Positions 55,140-64,000 of a DNA stretch of 64,000 nt are shown in pieces (positions within the stretch are counted from its first letter, which is position 1; every line of letters begins with the position of its first letter). Origin of the DNA: Nectonema munidae. Its lineage: Eukaryota; Nematomorpha; Nectonematoida; Nectonematidae. The stretch lies in NCBI GenBank assembly GCA_030549495.1, contig JAUIRK010000097.1:1551001-1615000 (forward strand). The letters are read 5' to 3'. Under the pieces are notes generated by a model. The model made no database searches and was not told where the DNA came from. It was given only the letters and a program-made list of their open reading frames with translations. A program made the translations under genes and the position numbers.

Positions 55140-57290
55140 TTATTGTTTTTACATCTTTTGTTTTTAGTCAAAAATACTAAATTACTAAAAGCAAGAAATT
55201 AATTATACGTACTTCATTAGTGTTGGTTGTGTTGCAGTAATGAATAATACAAATTGACTATTTCGGCTGTCGTTGAAAATGGGGAGTTAAAAAAAATAAA
55301 AGGTATCACTACTTTTTATTTAATATATAAAAATTTATATTTATTTAATCATATTATTTAATTCAAATATTTTTAAAAACCATTTTGTTAAAGACTTGAC
55401 AGAAACATAATAAAGAAATATTAATTTGTTAAACGCAACACAAATATATATACAGTTTAAAATCGCCTTTCTTTAAGTTTAACCACCTTAAAGAAAAGAT
55501 TTAACTATCATATTTATATTATGAATTAAATTATATGCCCCAATTGTAATTTTTTGATTACTTTTATATTGTATGAATTGAATATGCATCATATAAATCT
55601 TTTCAATATGTTTTACCCTATTCGTGACTAGCTATTTTCATTTCCTCAATGGCAGGGGCTATTTTAGCCCCTCCCCTCCCCTTTTTTCTTAAAATATTGA
55701 ATATTTTTACAAAATCCTCTTGAATCCACTAAATAATTAATTGTGAATCTGATGGTGTCATTTATTTTTCATGAAAATCAATCAAAACTGTCAATCAATA
55801 CCAAATAATTCTACAATAATTTTAAATTCAACATTTTTTGGGTTAATATTGTCTTAATTTATTTAATAAACCAACTTTTGGTGATTAATTCCTCAAAATA
55901 TTTTACCTGTCAGTAAATTAGCTTTCAGAGGTGACTTAATGGCAAACACTTTTTATCATTATATTAGAATAAACTTGTCCATACACAGCAAATCGAAAAC
56001 GCTCAATTTGATTCTGAAAATACTTTTGTCACTCAAGATTTAAATTGCGGTTACTTTTTAACTTTGGATAATTTGTAGTCAGATATTTTTTATAATTTTT
56101 GAATAATTTTTGTCCCATTTAGCAAATCGCCCTTTCTCTATTTCATCATGACATTATTTTTGTCAATATATACACATGTAATGAAATCTACATTTCAATC
56201 TGGTTAAAATGGTTATATATTTACTTAGTTCAACACTCTATTGACTTTTATATATTTAAGCACAACCGATAAAATAATTTTCTTTCTTCAAATTTCTAAT
56301 CAAAGCGACCTGAGAGATCATGTTAGATAAAAGCCCATAAAATTAAAAATTTTAATTCTCATAAAAAAAATTCAATAATAAGTCTATAGATGGGTTTGTT
56401 TATATTTTAATATATTTAATGATAAATAATAAATTTAGCAATAAAATTTTTATAAAAATTGTTGTAAAATTACATGGTGAAAAATATTACTGACTGCTAA
56501 TCTAACTAAACCGAACACATTTAGCCCTCCTTTGTTTGATTCTTATTCTTTATTTTATCCTTTCCTTAGTTTACTAATTAAAGAGAGAGTTTGAACTATA
56601 AATCTCAATCCGACCTCTATTGTTTTGCTTACAAATACGCTCTCAGCTTCTAGTCTACTTTATTTTCCTATATTTTATATGGTAACTAATTTCTCTCTTA
56701 ATCCTAAACTGATTCCACCGTGGTTGCTCTACTTTCATCAGAAATTCATTTTGTGCAACCTATGTTCGAAATAACCTTTTCAGATATTTATTTAGCTCAG
56801 AATTTAATTGGTTTGATAACTTTTCTATTGAAGAGAATCCTTTTGTTGATCCTGTCTTTTTTTTATTAATATCATATGTCTAGATATTTAATAATTTTTC
56901 AGTGTTTATGAACAAATATCACTCAATATTTGCTAACCAATCCTTTTTTAAAATTCCTGTTCTTGGTGAATCTATTTATAATCCTCTTTTTTAAATTATA
57001 AAAACTTTTCTACCTTTAAAATATTCACAATGAAGGAAAAAATTTGTCAAATTTGATTCAAATTTATAAAAAAAAAATTTGAGAAAAGCTATATCTTTAT
57101 ATATTGATGTCTAACTGTCTAACAAAATTAAAGATAGATTTTTACTTCACAAAGGAGAATCTTTTTCACGGTGAAGACATTTTTTTAAGAATAGTTATAT
57201 CTTCACCTATTGGTATCTGTCATAGTTATGGTAATTCTTAATGGTTGATCATTTTAAATCACTTTTTTAGTCAATTGATGTTTGAAATAT
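55140..57290. other. Intergenic AT-rich sequence
   Basis: Downstream of the ADAM gene. The only item seen is CCCTATTCGTGACTAG at about 55615, which resembles a piggyBac-like terminal repeat, with a GGGGCTA/TAGCCCC hairpin some 40 bp later. Confidence 0.4.
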
Positions 57291-57301
57291 TAACTAATAA
57301 G

Positions 57302-58518
57302 CAGGGCGAGGAAAAATTGACCCAAAAAATTAGAAAAAATTGACTTTTACTCAGAGAAAAAATTGACTTTATTGGCTTTTTAAAGTTTCATTGAATTGAA
57401 CAACTATGAACACTTTAGAAAAAGTATTGAAAAATATTTCAAAGAATCCATGACTCTGTAATACAACAACATAATTAATGACATTTTCTGATTTAAAATT
57501 CGATCATTTTCTAGCAGTTTTTCCAGTTTAGAAAAAGATCGTTCTACTTCTAAAGTTAAAACTTGACAATTTTGTTATTTGGGATAAGTACTGGTAGAGA
57601 TTTGAGAGTTTTCCATATTCATGATTTTATTTATTTCATTTTATTTGAATCTATTTTCAAGATAACTTTTAACGCCACATTCGTCTAAAATGAAATAATG
57701 TTGAAGAAACAAGTAAAGGCATCTTCGACTGAAAAAGTCTCTATGTTGACTTCTTCCGACTAATTCAATGAATCGTGAATATTCTCTAATTATTATTGTT
57801 AGCAAGTTTTGACGCAGATTTCCTTTTTTAACAATTTCTTGAAATTTGGCAATAAAATTCCATCATCTTCATCATTAATTTCTTCATTACTGAAAGATTT
57901 TAATGAAAATATTTTGCTGCTTGCAACCAATTTGTCAATTTCGTTACAATTGGAATTGAAGTGTTGCCGATAGGTTTGAAAAGAGAACGTCTTTTTCTAT
58001 TACTAATTTTGAATGATTTAATGCCGGTAATCTATAATATTGCAGAATAACTTAATTTTTAAGGTAAACTTGTGTAAAAGATGTGAAAAACATGCAATGA
58101 TAAAAAAGTTAGGAAATATAAAATTCTCTAAATTCTGCAGTGGATATATCGTATGTAGTAACCGCGTTTGTCAATAAAAAAATTGTCTTACAAAAAACTT
58201 CTTCATGTTTAACCTCAGTCACGCAAACTTTACAGTAAAACCTTTTATTAGATGAAAAAAAGCCCAACTATTGTGAAAGTGTTGATATAACGAAGAAATC
58301 TAGTATGTATCGCTTATAACAATTTTACGCACATTGAATCAAAAAGTGTTAAATATAAAAATTGACTTTATTGACCTAAACTCGAAAAATTGACTTTAAT
58401 TGACTTAAAAATTTGAAATTAGTTAAAAAAATTTTCGACTAAACAAGTAAAGATCTTTTTCAAAGAGTTTTTGCTAAACGGAAATAAAAGTTGACTTTAT
58501 TGACTTTTACTAGCCCTG
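57302..58518 (-). mobile_element. hAT transposon with transposase remnant, 1.2 kb
   Basis: Terminal repeats CAGGGCGAGGAAAAATTGAC (left) and CAGGGCTAGTAAAAGTCAAT (right, reverse complement). A perfect 8-bp duplication CTAATAAG lies at 57294-57301 and 58519-58526. TTGACTTTATTG motifs recur near both ends. Confidence 0.92.
57440..57600 (-). pseudogene. hAT transposase C-terminal dimerisation remnant
   Basis: On the minus strand the translation reads LTLEVERSFSKLEKLLENDR, then LNQKMSLIMLLYYR. The VERSFS-x-L ... (D)RRxLN pattern is the hAT dimerisation domain. Other transposase parts are too decayed to follow. It sits inside the 57302-58518 element, whose length and perfect duplication support the assignment. 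Confidence 0.7.
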
Positions 58519-58529
58519 CTAATAAGATT

Positions 58530-59100
58530 TTTGATTCATAATATAGGAGCTTCTTCTTCACGTTCAAGATTTTTTTTGAAAATATCAATAGTATATTTTT
58601 ACACTAACTCTGGAAAACGGTATATCTTCCATGTGGACAAGTTGCATACTTGTTTCTTAAAACTATATAGCGTTAGATATAGATTACTATATCGACGATA
58701 TAAAACACTATTAAACGTGTTAATATTTCATTTTTCTTATGATCACGCGTTCTCATTTCAATGTCCTTCAGTTCCCTTACTTCTCGCATACTTAAATTTT
58801 TGTACTATAATAAATAACGATTTTGAGAACAAACTTGACAAATGATTTTTTGGAAAAAATGATTTTTGCTAATTCGATTGATACTTTCACCCATTTTTGC
58901 ACTGTAATGACCAAAAAGAAGTACAAAAATAAAAAACACGGGCGATATTGTATTAAAAAATTTATAAATTTGAGGGATATTTTAGTCCGAATTTTATCTT
59001 CAATTAAATTTTATTTAAAATTCCACACATTCCTGCACCCTGATTTGGAAAACTAAGTCTATCGTAATAAAAAAAAGAATAAATAATATATTTTAATTAA
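58530..59100. other. AT-rich sequence with unassigned open stretches
   Basis: Open stretches at 58531-58845 and 58823-59056 have low-complexity Phe/Leu/Lys content and no motif; treated as chance ORFs. Confidence 0.4.
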
Positions 59101-60975
59101 AAATATGGAAGTATGTTTATGAGATAATTTTCAGGCATACATCACTAATTCTATTTGTATTTTGACACATTTTTTCACAGTAATGGTAAAAACTTAGCCA
59201 AAAAATGGTATCAGCATCGTCAATTTAGTTTAAAAATATTTTACTTAAAATGTGAATAAATCTTTTTAACAAAATTTTCATGCAAAACTAGCATATTTGA
59301 TTGACATTTTCACATTCTAATTACGAAAACTGGGTCCAAAAATAAAATCAGCATGGAGATCTAGTATAAAAAATATTTTTTATTGAGAATATAAATAATA
59401 TTCTAAGAAATAATTTTTGTTGTCAATCACAAATATGATTAGAATTTTCACGCTCTAATTATAAAAAAATGATTGGGGAAATAAAATCTGCATGTTCAAT
59501 TTTTTTTTTAAATTTATTTAAAATGTGTAATATTTTTGGAGACACTTTCTCAGACGTAAACTGCAAAAGCTTTTAGACATTTCCAAAACATAGTTACTAA
59601 AACTGAGTTGAGAAATGAAATTGGCATGGTAGATTTGATATAAAAAATATATTTAGTTTAAAATTTAATTAATATTCTTGGAGTTTCAGATGTAAACCAC
59701 AAAATTGATTGACACTTTTAGACATTTTGAAAACCAAATTTCAAAAAATGACACTGAAATTTAAATTGGCTGGCTTGATTTAGTATAAAAATGTGTATTT
59801 TTATTAATTTGAATAATATTCATACATATAATTTTCACGCGTAAACCACTAATTTTATTGACACTTCCAGAATTTTTCTCACCCCAATTACGAAAATTGT
59901 GTAAGGAAATGAACTCAGTATTGTTTATTTAATATAAAAATATATATTTTATTTAAAATTTTATTAATTTTCCTGGACAAAATTTTCAGGCGAAAATCGC
60001 AAATTCGATTGAGATTTTCATAAATTTTCACACCCTAATAGCCAAAAATTAGATTAGAATCGTCGATTTGGTAAATAATTTTATTTAAAATTCGAATAAT
60101 ATTCTTGGAGAAAAATTTGAGATGTAAACCGCAAAATTGATTTTTATTTTTTAGACATTTTAGCACCATAATTGCAAAAATTGAGTACGGAAATGAAGTC
60201 AGTATTGTTTATTTAATATAAAAATATATATTTTATTTAAAATTTTATTAATTTTCCTGGACAAAATTTTCAGGCGAAAATCGCAAATTCGATTGAGATT
60301 TTCATAAATTTTCACACCCTAATAGCCAAAAATTAGATTAGAATCGTCGATTTGGTAAATAATTTTATTTAAAATTCGAATAATATTCTTGGAGAAAAAT
60401 TTGAGATGTAAACCGCAAAATTGATTTTTATTTTTTAGACATTTTAGCACCATAATTGCAAAAATTGAGTACGGAAATGAAGTTAGTATTGTTTATTTAA
60501 TATAAAAATATATATTTTATTTAAAATTTTATTAATATTCCTGGACAAAATTTTCATGCGAAAATCGCAAATTCGATTGAGATTTTCATAAATTTTCACA
60601 CCCTAATAGCGAAAACTGAGTTGAAAAATTAGATCAGCATGGTCGATTTTGTTTAGAATTCGAATAATATTCTTGGAGAAAAATTTAAGACGTAAACCGC
60701 AAAATTAATTTTTACTTTTAGACATTTTGACACACTAATTGCAAAAATTGACTACGGAAATGAAATGAGCTTGATTCATTTAGTATAAAAATATATATTT
60801 TATTTAAAATTTGAATAATATTTTTGGACACAATTTTCAGGCGAAAACCACAAATTTGATTGGCACTTTCATACATTTTCGCACCCTAATAGTGAAAACT
60901 AAGTTGAGAAATGAAATCAGCATGTTCGATGATGTATTAAAAAATTAATTTTATTTAAAATTTTAATGAAGGTTT
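59100..60975. repeat. Satellite-like tandem array with exact 284-bp higher-order repeat
   Basis: Roughly a dozen diverged monomers of about 130-175 bp share the blocks GTAAACCGCAAAATTGATT, GACATTTT, GAAATGAAATCAGCATGGTC and AATAATATTCTTGGA. Within it a two-monomer unit is repeated with an exact 284-bp offset: AAATTCGATTGAGATTTTCA starts at 60001, 60285 and 60569. The first two long units are almost identical while other monomers differ widely. Confidence 0.9.
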
Positions 60976-60979
60976 TTAA

Positions 60980-61630
60980 GATTATATAAGATGATTCTTT
61001 GTTCTCTGTGTTACTAATCTAGTTTGGTAACATTTCGTTGCTAAAAAAAATTAATTTTAAGCAAAAATGCATCTCAGTACAGAATAATATGAACCATGCT
61101 TGTTGACAATTGGTGAGATGAGAGGCTGAAAAAATCTTTTAGAACCTAATCAATATTGACTTGGATAGGGGGGTTGTCGAATAATCTACTATCGGATAAA
61201 TGAGGTCAAACGGTATTACAAATGAGTCTTCTAATAAAACCCTTTCCATCTAATTTTAATTTTCGAACACCAATAACAGAATCGCCAAAAAAAAAAATTT
61301 AACCTTCGAATACCAATGTCAGAATCACCTCAACCAAAAATTCTGTTCTCTAACGATTTATAAAAGAGATCATTTTTAGAATGATGGTATAAAACATTCA
61401 CTTGGTTGGTGTATGCATATCTGGGAATAGAAAGGGCAACTTATCATCGGTTTCAATAACTGATAAATGCCATTACGGAGGCATAAAGGCTTAGGGTGAT
61501 TTATCATTTATGAGTTGTGATCTATCATATGTGAACGATTTTGTCCTCTTGTTGAGCTAGAACAGTTGCTAAGAAATATTGTAAAAATTTTCATCGTGAC
61601 GGTCTATTTATAATGTTTTAATAGTTCGTA
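60980..61630. other. AT-rich spacer, nothing recognised
   Basis: No gene or repeat border that I can support. Confidence 0.4.
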
Positions 61631-61637
61631 GACTCAT

Positions 61638-63010
61638 TTAAAAAAAAAAAGTCAATATATAAAGTGAATAAACTACTGTAATAAATAATTGACGGAATTG
61701 CTTCAAATCAATGTCAATGTGATGGATGTGTCTGCTTTGTCTAAACCAGTTTAGCTCAGTTTTGGCCAATGCAAATCTCATATCAGTACTCATTTTAAAA
61801 CTGTTTTGGGATTTGGTTTCAATGGCAAGTAGCATGGAAAACGCTTGCTCACATTCAAAGGTAGTGACACCTCGATCAGATCTCTGCAACATCATTCTTT
61901 ACCACATCAGCATATGAGTGACCCATTTCAATCTAAAAATTTTTTCATAATAACATGTTTTGCACCTCACCAATTATATTAATCAAAACAATAAACAGGT
62001 TTGCATTAGTCTTCTGAGGCCAGATTACTATTCGAGATTATAAACGGGTTTTTAATGAATTGATAGTATTTTTCAAATTTTGTGGTTTAAAAGTTTCTTG
62101 GCTAAGATTAGTTACAGGGTGCTTCATGTTTTTCGCGACATCTTCATTGATGAAAACCTTTCCTTCAACAAATATGTTCAGATATATAATGAAAAAAAAT
62201 TCTTTTCTGACAATACCATAATCCCAGCTTTATTACTAAAGCTGTCAATTTTTTATCACAATAGAGTACTGTGATCTCTTTCCCTTCAGCGCAAGGTTAA
62301 GGGAATTCATAAATTCAAATATGTTCACTAAAAATGATAGGAATATATGAAAACAGACAGCATAAAATTTTACATGCTTGTCTGGGCAATGCGCTGGATT
62401 TCTTTCCATAAGATCTCTTCGAAACCTTTTCTTTGGAAAGCCACCTCACGTTTGAGTTTGAGTGCAGCAAGAGTTTTTCTACATCATTTTCTTTGCTTAA
62501 ATCTGAAGACAAACAAAAGTTGAATGCATTTGCTATAATTAAATACGCGGTTTTAATGACTTCATGAGAACATTTTTCAATTAATCAGGTATAGTTTTAA
62601 TTATTAAAGCTTTGCCATGAATAATGCACTGGGTACTAATTACATGTAAATGATTTTATTTAGCTACATTTTGAAAAGTAGAACGACAATAAGCAAATTC
62701 TAGAGCGAGATCAGTAAACACTTTAAGCCCATATTTGCTGTAATAAATTGTCCACCTTGTCAAATATTCCTCTTGGAGTTGTTCTAATGCTAATAGTTTT
62801 GCAAAACAAAATCTACCGGATGCTAGCAATATATACATTGAACGCAAACGCAACGTTCAGCTGAGTTTGTCGCATCCATGATTTCATCAAGCTAAAGTGC
62901 AAAAAAGTTGAAAATCGAATTCGGAATCACTAAAATCCCCTTTGATTTATCAGACATCTCTCCTTTTAGTCTTCTAGCGTTATCTTTTACAGGAAGATTT
63001 ACTTCAACTT
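61638..63010 (-). pseudogene. hAT (ZBED-like) transposase pseudogene
   Basis: Minus-strand pieces in order: VKDNARRLKGEMSDKSKGI near 62980, LDEIMDATNSAE near 62890 (the LDESTD-type first catalytic Asp), LLLHSNSNVRWLSKEKVSKR near 62460, and the C-terminal ECEQAFSMLLAIETKSQN at about 61850. This is the order of ZBED5/SCAND3-like domesticated or free hAT transposases. Frameshifts and stops separate the pieces. Element ends were not found. It is distinct from the 57.3-kb hAT, whose C-terminal motif differs. Confidence 0.75.
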
Positions 63011-63365
63011 TCAAAGTTTAAAACTTGTTAGCACATTCAATATGATATCTTTGAACCTAGGTAATATCAATTATTCTCCTATATTTTTGGACTTTTTGAC
63101 AACAATTTTTTTTAAAACTTTATAAAAGGTTTTCAATCCACACTTAATATTTTGCAAAAAAATTCCTATCTTTTCTAACTTTTGTTTTATGCAATCGCTC
63201 ATCTTGATTTTTAAAAATAGACAACAGTTTTGTTTACTAAACTAGAATGCTTATTTTCCAGTACAAGCTTTACTAGTCGGGCTTTAGAAAATTAGAGATT
63301 GATTGATTGATTGTTGACACAGCTAATAGACTATAAAAGATCCGATAGGTGGCAAACGCTTGAGG

Positions 63366-64000
63366 TTAATGATGAAGCGAACTAGGAAAAGTGGATGGCG
63401 TCAAAATAAAAAAAATTAATGAAATATTATTGAATAATGTATAAACAGGGAAGAGAAGTTTGAATTGTGGTTTAAGGGGAGGAGTGAGTCTTAAAGTTCT
63501 TTCAACCGATTCGATTAGGCAGGATAAAATTTTTGTAAACTGAGGATTTTGTAAAATTTTATATATAGACAAAATAGAAAACCCATTTTTCGATATGTTT
63601 TTGGCGTAAAACAAATCTGAAAGATCTATACTTCTGGGGCCAGAAAACAGTAAATGGTTGGGAGTTTCAATAAGGTTGCATCCAAAACGCGAAATTTATT
63701 TGGGGATTTTTTGATTTTATATAAAAAAGTTTTAGAGTAGTTGCCAGTGAGCTTAATATATTAGGGTGGAATGCATATATTTTCAGTTTTTTCAATGCAT
63801 TTTTCAGGGATTTCATGCTTAAAATTGGAAAATAGAGAGGGTATTTACTGTTCAACCAAATCTTTGACCAAAAATGAGTCCTCCTTTTGTTTATAAATCC
63901 TTTCAATGAAGAAAGAGGCAAAGCACTATTTTTAACTGGAAATAAAAGCGCTTGTTTAGCTATACTATCGCAAAATTCGTTTCCTGTTATGCCCATATGG
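63366..64000 (-). mobile_element. LINE copy 3, 3' end, runs off right edge
   Basis: The minus strand enters at 64000 with HMGITGNEFCDSIAKQALL, the H-x-G-I-x-G-N-E-x-x-D end of RNase H, continues through a linker and reaches, after a frameshift near 63660, ETPNHLLFSGPRSIDLSDLF-type sequence that corresponds to the C-terminal zinc-finger region seen in LINE 2. The final open part is 63614-63366. The rest of ORF2 lies outside the window. Confidence 0.85.

Noticed and set aside
58531-59056. Two overlapping open stretches (104 and 77 codons) as genes
   Set aside because: Low-complexity AT-driven composition, no motif, and adjacent to transposon and satellite sequence.
59100-60975. Regular repeats considered as a CRISPR-like or coding repeat array
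   Set aside because: Eukaryotic context, no unique spacers, monomers contiguous and AT-rich with no open frame: a satellite.

Overview
The window is eukaryotic. It is strongly AT-rich, has no operons or dense ORFs, has spliced exons with GT/AG borders, and is packed with transposable-element remains. The animal-type ADAM gene, a tRNA-derived SINE, and the Merlin, hAT, Tigger, piggyBac-like and LINE copies point to a metazoan. A repeat-rich invertebrate such as an arthropod (possibly a crustacean) is my best guess, but nothing here fixes the species.

The one clear host gene is a plus-strand ADAM (disintegrin and metalloprotease) gene spanning at least 25.8-54.7 kb. I assembled it by translating between splice sites and checking codon phase at each junction. 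The exons encode the prodomain (25.8, 30.4, 31.6, 31.8 kb), an RVKR furin-type site across an exon junction (31.8/35.7 kb), the metalloprotease (35.7-43.2 kb, with [12 protein letters not shown]), the disintegrin (44.1-47.7 kb), the cysteine-rich domain (47.7-50.2 kb), the EGF-like domain (50.9-52.5 kb), the transmembrane segment (52.6 kb) and a proline-rich cytoplasmic tail (54.1 kb). The signal peptide and first prodomain exon were not found and probably lie upstream.

0-18 kb is repeat territory: a degenerate minus-strand LINE (0-2.9 kb) cut by a hAT MITE, a decayed Merlin element (5.4-6.8 kb), a piggyBac-like MITE (7.1 kb), G-run-rich hAT-like debris (8.2-9.4 kb), an RTE-type LINE tail (13.2-13.6 kb) and a SINE (14.6-14.8 kb). 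18.0-21.45 kb is a GC-richer island full of minus-strand ORF pieces in shifting frames that I could not identify. 22.5-23.2 kb is a hAT element, and 23.85-23.94 kb holds four hairpins in a row.

The ADAM introns host a second internally deleted LINE (27.5-30.1 kb), a SINE (32.4 kb), two CATCCGC-rich MITEs (33.4-34.3 kb), a LINE reverse-transcriptase tail (35.1-35.5 kb), a deleted Tigger (44.4-45.9 kb), several hAT MITEs and a cluster of piggyBac-like MITEs. After the gene come a hAT with a transposase remnant (57.3-58.5 kb), a decayed satellite with an exact 284-bp repeat (59.1-61.0 kb), a ZBED-like hAT pseudogene (61.6-63.0 kb) and the 3' part of a third LINE that runs off the right edge.

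The most unusual signal is a set of five short TTAA-type MITEs. Each has a 16-bp terminal repeat followed, at one end only, by a 16-bp palindrome. The palindrome differs between subfamilies while its position and its neighbours are conserved.
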